Assembly: GCF_000371925.1 (NCBI RefSeq)
Contig: NZ_AQVE01000014.1
Span: 1-64,000, forward strand
Reading direction: 5' to 3'
DNA: 64,000 nucleotides
Source: Thiolinea disciformis DSM 14473
GTDB lineage: Bacteria > Pseudomonadota > Gammaproteobacteria > Thiotrichales > Thiotrichaceae
The notes beneath the pieces were generated by a model. That model ran no database searches. It was not told the DNA's origin and was given only the letters and a program-made list of their open reading frames with translations. Made by a program: the position numbers and the translations under genes. Positions 7,132 to 16,265 of the stretch are shown here, in pieces; position 1 is the first letter of the stretch; every line of letters begins with the position of its first letter.

Positions 7132-9978
7132 ATGTCTTGCCATTGCCAATCCAGTCTTGATTTAGGAACACCTGCAAGTACTTCCACCGAGCGCGTGAGT
7201 TTCACTATCGATGGTCAAACGATCAGTGCACCTGCGGGAACCACCATTATTCGCGCCGCAGCGGAAGCAGGGATCAAAATCCCGAAATTATGCGCGACTG
7301 AGCAACTCAATTCCTTCGGTTCGTGTCGGCTTTGTTTAGTACAAGTCGAAGGGCGACGCGGCTATCCGGCCTCTTGCACTACACCTGTTGAAGCAGGGAT
7401 GAAGATTGTCACGCAATCACCGAAACTCGCTGAGATTCGCAAAGGCGTGATGGAGTTATATATCTCCGATCACCCGCTCGATTGCTTGACCTGCACCGCG
7501 AATGGGAACTGTGAATTGCAGGATATGGCCGGTGTGGTTGGCTTGCGCGAAGTACGTTATGGCATGGCAGGGGAGAATCATTTTGACGCTCAACATGCTC
7601 AGCCAAAAGATGAATCGAATCCGTATTTTACTTTTGAACCCAGCAAATGCATTGTCTGTTCGCGTTGTGTGCGGGCTTGTGAGGAAGTGCAGGGGACGTT
7701 TGTGCTAACCATTAGTGGGCGCGGTTTTGCTTCTAAAGTGGCGGCTGGTGCGGATGAAAGTTTCTTAGGCTCGGAATGTGTCTCTTGTGGTGCTTGTGTG
7801 AATGCCTGCCCAACAGCGACTTTAAGCGAAAAAACACTGATTCAAATGGGGCAAGCCGAGCGTTCGGTGACTACCACTTGCGCGTATTGCGGGGTAGGTT
7901 GTTCTTTCCATGCGGAAGTGAAGGGTCAGCAAGTGGTGCGCATGGTGCCGAATAAACAAGGTGGCGCTAATGCAGGTCATGCCTGTGTGAAAGGGCGCTT
8001 TGCATGGGGTTATGCGACCCATCCTGATCGGGTGACAAAACCGATGATTCGTAAGTCGATTCATGACGCTTGGCAGGAAGTGAATTGGGATGAAGCAGTG
8101 AATTATGCGGCGAGTGAGTTCAAGCGTATCCAAGCCAAATATGGGCGTAAATCCGTCGGTGGCATCACCTCTTCACGTTGCACCAATGAAGAAACATGGC
8201 TAGTACAAAAACTAGTACGCACGGCATTCGGCAATAATAATGTCGATACTTGTGCACGTGTCTGCCATTCACCGACCGGTTATGGTTTAAAGCAAACTTT
8301 GGGTGAGTCTGCTGGTACACAAGATTTTGAATCGGTGATGCACGCCGATGTGATTATTGTCATGGGGGCGAATCCAACCGAAGGTCATCCGGTGTTTGGT
8401 TCACTGTTGAAAAAGCGTTTGCGCCAAGGTGCCAAACTTATTGTGATTGACCCACGTGAGATTGAGATTGTCCGCGCTCCGCATATTGATGCAGCGTATC
8501 ACTTAGCCCTTAAGCCCGGTACCAATGTCGCCATGATTAATGCCTTGGCACATGTGATTGTCACAGAGGGTTTAATGGATGAGGACTTTGTACGCAATCG
8601 CTGCGAACAGCCTGCGTTTGCACAGTGGCGCGAGTTTATTCTGCGCCCCGAAAATAGCCCTGAAACCGTGTCTGAGATTACGGGTGTTTCTGCTGATGAT
8701 ATTCGCGGAGCCGCACGTTTATATGCTTCAGCACCGAATGGTGCGATTTATTATGGCTTAGGTGTGACCGAACATAGTCAAGGTTCGACTACTGTAATGG
8801 GCATTGCGAATTTAGCCATGCTCACCGGCAATATTGGGCGTGCTGGGGTAGGGGTCAATCCGCTGCGTGGGCAGAACAATGTGCAAGGTTCTTGTGATAT
8901 GGGTTCCTTCCCGCATGAGTTGCCCGGTTATCGCCATGTGAGCAATGATGCAGTACGTCATGAATTTGCATCTTATTGGCAAGCTGAGCTTGATCCTGAA
9001 CCTGGCTATCGCATTCCAAATATGATGAATGCCGCGATTGCAGGCACCTTCAAAGGCATGTATATCCAAGGGGAGGACATTGCTCAGTCGGATCCGAATA
9101 CTAAACATATTCAAGCGGCACTCTCGAATCTGGAATGCCTGGTGATTCAGGATATTTTCTTTAATGAAACCGCGAAGTATGCGCATGTGTTCTTACCTGG
9201 CGCGTCGTTCTTAGAAAAAGATGGCACTTTCACCAATGCCGAGCGACGCATTTCACGAGTGCGTAAAGTGATGGAACCCTTAGGCAGCAAAGCGGATTGG
9301 GAAGGAACCATGCTGCTGGCGAATGCTTTAGGGGTGAAAATGGAGTATCAGCATCCATCGGAAATTATGGCCGAGATTGCTGCTTTGACACCCACTTTCC
9401 GTGGTGTGACTTATGAAAAGTTAGATGAGTTCGGCAGTTTGCAATGGCCGTGTAATGACGAGCATCCTGAAGGTTATCGGATTATGCATACCGAAACCTT
9501 CACCCGTGGTTTAGGACAATTTATTCTCACTGAATATGTGCCGACCACCGAGAAAATCACGGCACGCTTCCCACTGATTTTGACCACAGGGCGCATTTTG
9601 AGTCAGTACAATGTGGGCGCACAAACCCGCCGAACTCAGAATGTGGTGTGGCACGCGGAAGATAAGCTCGAAATGCATATGCAGGATGCAGAAGATCGTG
9701 GGATTAATGAGGGGGATTGGGTGCTGATTGCCAGCCGTGCGGGTGAAACGCGAATGCGCGTAGAAATCTCCAATCGCGTGCAGCCAGGCGTAGTGTATAC
9801 CACTTTCCACTTCCCTGAGTCGGGTGCGAATGTAGTGACTACGGATAATTCCGATTGGGCGACCAATTGCCCTGAATATAAGGTGACAGCGGTGCAAGTC
9901 TCGCGTTGTGAAGAGGCGACGGTGTGGCAGCAAGAGTTTGTTCAAATGGAGGCAGAACAACAAGCTTTATTGCCATGA
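7132..9978 (+). CDS. fdsA: NAD-dependent formate dehydrogenase alpha subunit, molybdopterin catalytic chain
   Basis: A 948-residue catalytic subunit. In order: an N-terminal [2Fe-2S] ferredoxin domain (CGTE-like start, SCRLC); a His-Cys3 [4Fe-4S] site (DHPLDCLTCTANGNC); two [4Fe-4S] clusters (CIVCSRCVRACE and CVSCGACVNACP); then the molybdopterin domain opened by CAYCGVGCSF. The metal ligand is Cys 378 in CARVCHSPTG, so this is a Cys and not a selenocysteine enzyme. The C-terminal dinucleotide-binding domain follows LTTGRILSQYN. The enzyme is cytoplasmic with no Tat signal and oxidises formate, or may reduce CO2. Its stop overlaps the fdhD start. Confidence 0.95.
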   Translation: MSCHCQSSLDLGTPASTSTERVSFTIDGQTISAPAGTTIIRAAAEAGIKIPKLCATEQLNSFGSCRLCLVQVEGRRGYPASCTTPVEAGMKIVTQSPKLAEIRKGVMELYISDHPLDCLTCTANGNCELQDMAGVVGLREVRYGMAGENHFDAQHAQPKDESNPYFTFEPSKCIVCSRCVRACEEVQGTFVLTISGRGFASKVAAGADESFLGSECVSCGACVNACPTATLSEKTLIQMGQAERSVTTTCAYCGVGCSFHAEVKGQQVVRMVPNKQGGANAGHACVKGRFAWGYATHPDRVTKPMIRKSIHDAWQEVNWDEAVNYAASEFKRIQAKYGRKSVGGITSSRCTNEETWLVQKLVRTAFGNNNVDTCARVCHSPTGYGLKQTLGESAGTQDFESVMHADVIIVMGANPTEGHPVFGSLLKKRLRQGAKLIVIDPREIEIVRAPHIDAAYHLALKPGTNVAMINALAHVIVTEGLMDEDFVRNRCEQPAFAQWREFILRPENSPETVSEITGVSADDIRGAARLYASAPNGAIYYGLGVTEHSQGSTTVMGIANLAMLTGNIGRAGVGVNPLRGQNNVQGSCDMGSFPHELPGYRHVSNDAVRHEFASYWQAELDPEPGYRIPNMMNAAIAGTFKGMYIQGEDIAQSDPNTKHIQAALSNLECLVIQDIFFNETAKYAHVFLPGASFLEKDGTFTNAERRISRVRKVMEPLGSKADWEGTMLLANALGVKMEYQHPSEIMAEIAALTPTFRGVTYEKLDEFGSLQWPCNDEHPEGYRIMHTETFTRGLGQFILTEYVPTTEKITARFPLILTTGRILSQYNVGAQTRRTQNVVWHAEDKLEMHMQDAEDRGINEGDWVLIASRAGETRMRVEISNRVQPGVVYTTFHFPESGANVVTTDNSDWATNCPEYKVTAVQVSRCEEATVWQQEFVQMEAEQQALLP

Positions 9979-10796
9979 AGTTCGAGTCAGAATTCGACAC
10001 CGATAACTTAGCCACTGCCCAAGCAGTCGTGGCTAAGCGTTACGCCCACGGTGAATGGCAAGAAAGCCCTGATCGCATCGCCGAAGAAGTCCCCTTAGCT
10101 TTGATTTATAACGGCATTGCCCACGCGGTCATGCTCGGCACACCAGCGGATTTAGCCGATTTTGCACTGGGCTTTAGCCTCACTGAAGGCTTGATTCGTG
10201 AGGCCAAGCACTTGCGCGATATGGAAGTGGTGGTGTCGGAATTAGGCTTGGAAATTTATATCGACATTGCCGCTGAATCCTTCCACGGTTTCAAAGCCTC
10301 GCGGCGGCAAATGGCAGGGCGCACCGGCTGCGGCTTATGCGGGCAAGAAACCTTGCAACAAGCCATTCGCCCCATCCCCAAAATCGGTAAAAAATTACGC
10401 ATCCAACCCGACGCCTTAGAACGTGCCTTAAACCAACTCCCCGATTGGCAAACCTTGCACCAAACCACGGGCGGTGTGCATGCAGCAGCGTGGGCGGATG
10501 CAGAAGGCAATATTCAGTATTTGCGCGAAGATGTGGGGCGACATAATGCGCTTGATAAACTCTTAGGTGCTTTATTTAAAAACCAAGTCAATACACAGCA
10601 GGGGTTTTTGCTGCTAACCAGTCGTGCGAGTCATGAGTTGGTGTATAAGGCGGCGTTTGCGGGGATTGAGTTAATTGCAGCGGTGTCGGCGCCGACTTCC
10701 TTGGCATTGCAACATGCTCAAGAAGCCGGATTGACCTTAGTGGGATGGGTGCGGAAGGGTGGATTTTCGGTGTATTCGGGTAGAGAAAGATTTTAG
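9975..10796 (+). CDS. fdhD: Formate dehydrogenase sulfurtransferase/accessory protein FdhD
   Basis: A 273-residue FdhD (FdsC) protein that carries sulfur from a cysteine desulfurase to the molybdenum cofactor of formate dehydrogenase. The catalytic motif TGCGLCG has C119 and C122, in the positions known from E. coli FdhD. I chose the ATG at 9975 because it overlaps the fdsA stop as ATGA and starts in family-like sequence; an upstream in-frame ATG at 9924 would lie wholly inside fdsA. The rest (GGVHAAAW, REDVGRHNALDKL, SRASHELVYKAA) is typical. Confidence 0.94.
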   Translation: MKFESEFDTDNLATAQAVVAKRYAHGEWQESPDRIAEEVPLALIYNGIAHAVMLGTPADLADFALGFSLTEGLIREAKHLRDMEVVVSELGLEIYIDIAAESFHGFKASRRQMAGRTGCGLCGQETLQQAIRPIPKIGKKLRIQPDALERALNQLPDWQTLHQTTGGVHAAAWADAEGNIQYLREDVGRHNALDKLLGALFKNQVNTQQGFLLLTSRASHELVYKAAFAGIELIAAVSAPTSLALQHAQEAGLTLVGWVRKGGFSVYSGRERF

Positions 10797-10838
10797 GTTT
10801 CCCTAGTTCTTCCCCGTTAAGCCTTTTGAGAGACTAAC

Positions 10839-11189
10839 ATGAAAATTGAATTCGATACCTTCCGTATAAAATTAGGCAAAGAAGCACGCGCCAAAGAATG
10901 GATGCAATTATTGCGTGAGCGAAAAGCAGAGTGTATTCAAACGCTGGAGCGCGAGAAAATGATGCTAGAAACGATTTTTATGACAGAAAAAGAGGGGTGT
11001 TTATATTTGTCTTGGTTTTCCATTCAAGGCGATGAGCCTGAATCAGTAGAAACTTCTGAGTATGCAATCGACAAGCTGCATAATGCTTTTTGGGATGAAT
11101 GTATTGATACAAGTTTTAAATTAGATTGTTTTGAGCATGTAGTGACTTTTGCACCGCTCATTGTACAACAGGTGCTAAATTTAGAGTGA
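10839..11189 (+). CDS. DUF6176 family protein
   Basis: A 116-residue soluble protein rich in charged residues, resembling DUF6176: an N-terminal RIKLGKEARAKEWMQLLRERKAE segment (here in two parts, RIKLGKEARAK and EWMQLLRERKAE), then a strand region LETIFMTEKEGCLYLSWF. No active-site motif or export signal is evident. It starts 42 bases after fdhD and could be read from the same transcript, in the place where other fds operons carry the small subunit gene fdsD. It does not look like FdsD, and a role in formate metabolism is not shown. Confidence 0.6.
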   Translation: MKIEFDTFRIKLGKEARAKEWMQLLRERKAECIQTLEREKMMLETIFMTEKEGCLYLSWFSIQGDEPESVETSEYAIDKLHNAFWDECIDTSFKLDCFEHVVTFAPLIVQQVLNLE

Positions 11190-11371
11190 TTTTTCAGCCG
11201 TTCTGGCTTTACATGATCATGCTTAAATAATTGAATTTCATTGAAATTACTAGCTGATTTATACCTTTAATCTTATAGCTGCCTTAGAAATACAAAGACA
11301 TTTTATACTGTCAACAATTACTCATCAGGGCATGAGTTTAGGTCATTCGGTTTGCAAGCTTAGCTAGCGAT

Positions 11372-13216
11372 ATGCTTATCACTCACAATAATAACAATAA
11401 GAGATTTTGCTTAAGCTTGGTTCAATGGCTGCTAGGGCTATTGTTATTGCTAGCTTTGTTTCCTATCCGCGCACAGGCGGATTATCCGCTCTCCTCTTTA
11501 CGCGGGGAGTTGGTCGTCAATGAGGTGTTGGCTCGGCAGTCGGCAGGCAATACGATTGCAGAAAATGACGAGTTTATTGAGTTATACAATGCAGGCTCGT
11601 CCAGTATTAATCTGACACAATTACGTATAATAGATGGGAATTTATTTACCAACGACTTAGATGGTACAGTCGGGAGTATTACGGGCAATACCGCACCTTT
11701 TACATTTAATTGTATGGGTGCGCAGGTTTGTGAAGGTTCTAAATGGCTGCCGCCCAAAGCTTATGCGGTGGTTTGGGTGGGACAAAAGTCCACTCGCACG
11801 AGTGCTGCTTATGCCAGTTTTCAAGCATGGTTGCGTAATGCGCCAAAGTTGAACGATACCGGCGATGATGTATGGTTGTATGAGCAAACCGCAAGCGGCT
11901 TGGCCTTAGTCGATTATGTGGCGATTGGGACGGGGAGCGGGATTAATAGTGGTGCACCTAGCACGCTGTGGGATGCAGCTTACAGTGCGAGCTTAAGCAA
12001 TGTGATGCGCGGCCAATCGGTAAGCCTGGGTCCTAATGGACAATTGAGTCAGGGGGCGTGCTGGGAGCCGACGGCGAGCGGCACAGCTAGTACAACTTGC
12101 CCCACCTATTTACCGACCCTCGATACAGATAATTTTGGCACGCGTTTAACCAGTGTGGGTTTAACAAATACCCAATTGCATTCTATTAGCGGGCGTGTGT
12201 TTCATGACGCCAATGTGAATGGTTTGGATGATAGTGAAGCAGGCTTAAGCCATGTGGTAGTGGTGTTATACGATGTCTCGACTGCTAGCTGTAAATCTAC
12301 CCGCACCAGCGCCACTGGTGGTTATCGTTTCAATGAGTTAACCAGTGGCAATTATACACTTTACGAAACCACCAATCTGACGACGGCCTGTCCGCCTGCC
12401 CCTCGTGATCCCAATCAGTATCTCTCTAGCAGTGCAAATCAATTAACCATAACAGTGGCGAATCAATCGGTGACGGGGCTAAACTTTGCGGACGTGCGTA
12501 TGCCCAGTTTGATCACTGATAATAGTGCTGTGATTCAGCCAAATAGTGTAAGCATCTACCCACATCACTTTCAGGCTTATACCGCAGGCCAAGTGACCCT
12601 GAGCTTGGACTCCGTGGCTGATCCTGTTTTATCTTGGTCTAGTCAGTTGTATCGCGATGTGAATTGCAATCAAACTTTAGACACCAATGATACGCCTTTA
12701 AGCACGAGTTTGAGTGTGGCAGCGAATGAAACGGTGTGTTTGTTGGTAAAAGTTATTAGTCCTGCCCATGTTGCCAGTGGGGCAAGCTATCAGGTCAGTA
12801 TACACAGCTCGTTCCTCTTTGGTGATGCGAGCTTGCTGAATACGCCTGTGGCACAAGCTAATACTGATTTAACAACGGTATCCGCTGATTTACAGGGCGC
12901 GGGCAACTTGGTATTAAGTAAATCGGTGTGGAATGTGACACGTAATAGCGTAGGTAGTCTAGCCAAGCCGAATGAGGTGTTGCGCTATACCTTACAATAC
13001 CATAACACTGGTAATGGCCGTTTAAACAGCCTAGCACTATATGATGTAGTGCCGAAATTTGCTGTGTTGGTTGGCACTCCTCAGTGTATGAATACGCCTA
13101 GTAGCTTAGGCGTATGTCAGGTAATAGTAAATAATGGAGCAATTAGTTGGTCTTTCACAGGAACACTTCAGGCGGGGGAGCAGGGGATAGTTTCTTTTGA
13201 GGTGGAGGTAGACTAG
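11372..13216 (+). CDS. Secreted surface protein with lamin-tail, SdrD-B-like and DUF11 domains
   Basis: A 614-residue exported protein. The Sec signal has a hydrophobic stretch at about 16-30 and an ARAQA-like cleavage point near residue 36. A lamin-tail domain (LVVNEVLARQ, then NDEFIELYNAG) covers about 45-170. An SdrD-B-like collagen-binding-type fold (SGRVFHDANVNGLDDSEAG) covers about 270-350. A C-terminal DUF11 repeat (VLRYTLQYHNTGNG, LYDVVP) covers about 510-614. It has no sortase motif, transmembrane tail or catalytic site, so it is probably a structural or adhesive envelope protein. The interval upstream (11190-11371) is AT-rich and holds no gene. It is transcribed alone. Confidence 0.75.
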   Translation: MLITHNNNNKRFCLSLVQWLLGLLLLLALFPIRAQADYPLSSLRGELVVNEVLARQSAGNTIAENDEFIELYNAGSSSINLTQLRIIDGNLFTNDLDGTVGSITGNTAPFTFNCMGAQVCEGSKWLPPKAYAVVWVGQKSTRTSAAYASFQAWLRNAPKLNDTGDDVWLYEQTASGLALVDYVAIGTGSGINSGAPSTLWDAAYSASLSNVMRGQSVSLGPNGQLSQGACWEPTASGTASTTCPTYLPTLDTDNFGTRLTSVGLTNTQLHSISGRVFHDANVNGLDDSEAGLSHVVVVLYDVSTASCKSTRTSATGGYRFNELTSGNYTLYETTNLTTACPPAPRDPNQYLSSSANQLTITVANQSVTGLNFADVRMPSLITDNSAVIQPNSVSIYPHHFQAYTAGQVTLSLDSVADPVLSWSSQLYRDVNCNQTLDTNDTPLSTSLSVAANETVCLLVKVISPAHVASGASYQVSIHSSFLFGDASLLNTPVAQANTDLTTVSADLQGAGNLVLSKSVWNVTRNSVGSLAKPNEVLRYTLQYHNTGNGRLNSLALYDVVPKFAVLVGTPQCMNTPSSLGVCQVIVNNGAISWSFTGTLQAGEQGIVSFEVEVD

Positions 13217-13273
13217 CTTATCCTCAGGCAGTCAGGTGTCTAATGAGATGTAACCGTTGTTGGCCCTAGCAAA

Positions 13274-13299
13274 GGATATTGATACAAGGATCAATATCC
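13274..13299. terminator. Perfect hairpin between convergent genes
   Basis: GGATATTGAT (13274-13283) and ATCAATATCC (13290-13299) form a perfect 10-bp stem around a 6-base loop, between the ends of the surface-protein gene and the GST gene. There is no T run, so it may be a bidirectional processing or termination structure. Its right half belongs to a short motif also found at 44377-44410. Confidence 0.5.
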
Positions 13300-13315
13300 G
13301 CCGCCATACTAATCA

Positions 13316-13960
13316 TTAATCTTCATATTGTGGTAGAACCCATTTTGTTTCTTCGGCTTTCGCTGCGGCCAACCATTCTTGCATGGCAGGTAATTCATAC
13401 ATCGCCTTAGCCCAGTGATCAAAGGCTGGTGAGACTGTTAAGCCATAATTACGCACGCGCCACATAACAGGAGCATACATCGCATCGACATTGGAAAATT
13501 CACCACATAAAAATGCGCCTGTAGGTTTGTTTTGGGCTTGCCCAAATTCCTGCCAAATTTCCGCTAAGCGTTTTAAGTCGTTTTCTATTTCAACTGTCAT
13601 CGGCACCCGCCTTTCTTTGCGGCAGTTCATGGAGCATTGGCTACGCAAACCCATAAAGCTACTGTGCATTTCAGCCGATGCACTCCGTGCTAAAGCACGC
13701 AAAGCCTTCTCTTTCGGCCAGAAAGCTTGTTCAGGGAATTGCTCAGCTAAATATTCCAAAATCGCTAGACTATCCCAAATCACCAAACCTTGATCCATCA
13801 AGACGGGCACTTTAGGTGGAATTTCATGCTGTGCACCAAAATTATCCAGCTCGGAATATTCCAGAACGGTTTCTTCAAACGCAATACCCTTGGCTTTCAA
13901 AGCAATCCATGGGCGTAGTGACCAAGACGAATAGTTTTTAAAGGCGATGAATAGTTGCAT
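13316..13960 (-). CDS. Glutathione S-transferase family protein
   Basis: A 214-residue cytosolic GST-like protein. The N-terminal thioredoxin fold carries NYSSWSLRPWIAL, with the Ser-containing glutathione-activating region at about 9-13, and the cis-Pro/SLAIL signature PPKVPVLMDQG and WDSLAILEYLAE at about 48-71. The all-helical C-terminal domain includes the DAMYAPVMWR segment. It is close to the group of bacterial GSTs often annotated as Gst/YfcF-like; the substrate is unknown. It is divergent from a LysR gene, with a LysR-type dyad in the shared interval. Confidence 0.88.
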   Translation of the reverse strand: MQLFIAFKNYSSWSLRPWIALKAKGIAFEETVLEYSELDNFGAQHEIPPKVPVLMDQGLVIWDSLAILEYLAEQFPEQAFWPKEKALRALARSASAEMHSSFMGLRSQCSMNCRKERRVPMTVEIENDLKRLAEIWQEFGQAQNKPTGAFLCGEFSNVDAMYAPVMWRVRNYGLTVSPAFDHWAKAMYELPAMQEWLAAAKAEETKWVLPQYED

Positions 13961-13985
13961 GACTCAGTTCCTTGGATAAATGTAA

Positions 13986-13999
13986 TTCACAGGCGTGAA
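13986..13999. promoter_or_regulatory. LysR-type binding box between GST and LysR genes
   Basis: TTCAC-AGGC-GTGAA is a perfect 5-bp dyad that satisfies the T-N11-A rule for LysR binding sites. It lies 26 bases upstream of the GST start and 67 upstream of the divergent regulator. The match is direct; the binding is inferred. Confidence 0.5.
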
Positions 14000-14065
14000 C
14001 TTAATTCAATGACAAATTTAATAAAAGCGAATATTCTTGCATGAATTGTTCGGAAATTTTGCAGA

Positions 14066-14944
14066 ATGACGCCACGCCAAATTCGTAGTGTATTAAAAGT
14101 AATGGAGCTGGGTAGTGTACAGCGTGCCGCGCAGGCGCTGCATTTAGCGCCTTCCAGCATTTCGGCACAGATTCGCGAGCTCTCTGGTGAATTAGGGGTG
14201 ACTTTATTCGAAAGTGCAGGGCGTGGCATTGTACCGAGTGCGGCAGCGCGACAATTGCAGCAAAGTTTTTATGCTATGCAGGCGCTGTCGGAAGAAATTA
14301 CGCAGATGGCCACCAGTATTGCGCATCAGCCCAGCGGCACTTTGAAGTTATATGCCCCTAGCTCCATGTGTATTTATCGCTTGCCGCCTTTGATTGATGC
14401 GCTTCAACAAACCGTACCCTTGATTGAAATAGTGCTTACGCACGAGCCTTTTGATTATGCGCGCGCGTTAATGACGGTGGATATTGATGCGGCGATTACC
14501 GTGACTGAGACGCTCAGCGATGAATGGAGCACGGCTTTTTTATATCAAGAGGATGTGATTTATGTATGTCATCCTGAGCGTTATCAGCCAAAAAGCCTCG
14601 GTTTGGAAGCCTTAAATCAACATCCGATTATTACCACCGAGCCGGGATGCTCGTATCGGGTAAGTGCTGAGGCACATTTTCGGCGCCAAGGCCTGCAATT
14701 GCGCCCGCGCCAAGCTTTTGCAAATGTGGAAGTGATTAAGCGTTGTTTATTGGCCAATATGGGCATAGGCTTAGTGCCTAAGTGTGTTGTGGAAGAAGAG
14801 CTAAAGCAAGGTACGCTCAAACAACAGGCGGTTGATGATACGCCTTATATTTTCTACTCAGCGTTGATTTACCCTAAGAATCGTATTGTTTCTCCTAAGC
14901 TTGCCGCTTTCTTGCAGGTGATAAAACAGTGTACAAGGCTTTAA
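14066..14944 (+). CDS. LysR-type transcriptional regulator (next to GST)
   Basis: A 292-residue LysR protein. The helix-turn-helix lies in residues 1-60 (VMELGSVQRAAQALHLAPSS, ISAQIRELSGELGVTLFE). The effector domain begins at about residue 90 (GTLKLYAPSSMCIYRLPPLI). It is divergent from the GST gene with 105 bases between starts, which suggests control of GST and its own synthesis. The effector is unknown. It ends without an obvious terminator before a 120-base gap. Confidence 0.9.
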   Translation: MTPRQIRSVLKVMELGSVQRAAQALHLAPSSISAQIRELSGELGVTLFESAGRGIVPSAAARQLQQSFYAMQALSEEITQMATSIAHQPSGTLKLYAPSSMCIYRLPPLIDALQQTVPLIEIVLTHEPFDYARALMTVDIDAAITVTETLSDEWSTAFLYQEDVIYVCHPERYQPKSLGLEALNQHPIITTEPGCSYRVSAEAHFRRQGLQLRPRQAFANVEVIKRCLLANMGIGLVPKCVVEEELKQGTLKQQAVDDTPYIFYSALIYPKNRIVSPKLAAFLQVIKQCTRL

Positions 14945-15065
14945 AGTAACTAGAACCGCACTATATTCAGGGAAAATAGACTTAGTGTGTGCTAACGTGA
15001 GGGAGCGCGCTAGGTTGAGTTGCGCTAGTAATGATGACTAAAAAATTTTGGGCACGCGTTAGCTT

Positions 15066-16265
15066 ATGGCAGGCATAGATAAAAAATTAGCGCTTTGGGA
15101 ACAAAACGGGCTGATTACGCCCGACCAAGTCGATGAAATTTTGGCATTTGAAAATGGTGATAATGCTAGCCCCAATAATTGGTGGCTTTATAGCTTATTA
15201 GTTCTAGGCTCAGCGATTATTGGCTTAGGCGTTATTTCCCTTATTGCTGCGAATTGGGCGAATATTCCCGATTCAGTTAAGTTGGCCGCCGATTTCCTAC
15301 TCTTAGGCAGTACCGCTGCGGCTATTATTTGGCAATATGACAAAACCAGTGGTCATTGGTTTGATGCACTGATTATGATTTTTCTGATTTTATGTCTTGC
15401 CACGATTGGCCTTATTGCACAGATTTATCATATTCATGGTCAGTGGTATCATGGTTTATTATTATGGTCAGTCATTACCTTTCCGCTGACAATATTTTCG
15501 CGCAATGTGTTTGTGCGTTTCTTTTGGGTAAGTCTATTCTTACACGGTTTCGTGTGGAGCTGCATCGCTTTTGCTGATCAGGGCTTGGGCAAAAATTTCC
15601 AAGCGATGCCTGCTATATTTCTCTTTGCACCGTTAGCCGCCGCCTTTTTTTATTTACTGACCCAGCGCATTAAGCCTATCACACATTTTGCCAGTAGTTT
15701 TTATTTCTGGTTTGAAGTAGCTGGTTTGGTTGCTTTGATAGCGATCGATTTGATTCGCTCGGGCGGAGATGATCAAACCTTTAATATTGCGTGGTATATT
15801 CCTTCTTGGCTGGTGGCGGCTTTAGTCATCGGCTTGATTGTGACGCGCAACGATTATAGCTTATTAAATAAAGCCTTATTGATTAGTGCTTTGGTTTTAT
15901 TACTTTTCTATTATCAGCCTAACATTTTATTCAGCGGTCACACGCGTTATACCTTTGCTGCCTTGGACGCTGTGCAACCCGTGAGTTTATGGATGGCGGA
16001 TGATGTTCGTGCTCCTTTATTAACGACCTTGATTTTGTTTCTCTATGCGATTCATGCCGGTAATTGCGGGCATCATCGCACCTTTAATATGATTACCTTT
16101 TTGATTGGTTTGCGGTTTGTGGTGTTGTACTTCCAAGCCATGGGTGGATTAGCAGCAACAGGAATTGGATTAATCGTGTCAGGCTTAATGATTATTGGGA
16201 TAGCATGGTTTTGGTATAGTAGTCGTGAGCGCTTGCAAAATTGGAGCAAGAGGCTAGCGTCATGA
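15066..16265 (+). CDS. DUF2157 multi-pass membrane protein
   Basis: A 399-residue inner-membrane protein. A short cytoplasmic DUF2157 head (LALWEQNGLITPDQVDEIL, about 7-26) precedes roughly ten hydrophobic segments. No transport or enzymatic motif is visible. Its TGA overlaps the ATG of a GDYXXLXY-family gene (ATGA at 16262-16265). DUF2157 proteins are regularly paired with such a partner, so the two probably act as one membrane complex of unknown function. Confidence 0.82.
   Translation: MAGIDKKLALWEQNGLITPDQVDEILAFENGDNASPNNWWLYSLLVLGSAIIGLGVISLIAANWANIPDSVKLAADFLLLGSTAAAIIWQYDKTSGHWFDALIMIFLILCLATIGLIAQIYHIHGQWYHGLLLWSVITFPLTIFSRNVFVRFFWVSLFLHGFVWSCIAFADQGLGKNFQAMPAIFLFAPLAAAFFYLLTQRIKPITHFASSFYFWFEVAGLVALIAIDLIRSGGDDQTFNIAWYIPSWLVAALVIGLIVTRNDYSLLNKALLISALVLLLFYYQPNILFSGHTRYTFAALDAVQPVSLWMADDVRAPLLTTLILFLYAIHAGNCGHHRTFNMITFLIGLRFVVLYFQAMGGLAATGIGLIVSGLMIIGIAWFWYSSRERLQNWSKRLAS

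Noticed and set aside
7132-9978. Selenocysteine in formate dehydrogenase
   Set aside because: The Mo-ligand position is TGC (Cys 378) and no in-frame TGA occurs there.
11196-11210. AGCC/GGCT hairpin after the DUF6176 gene
   Set aside because: Only a 4-bp stem and no clear T run.
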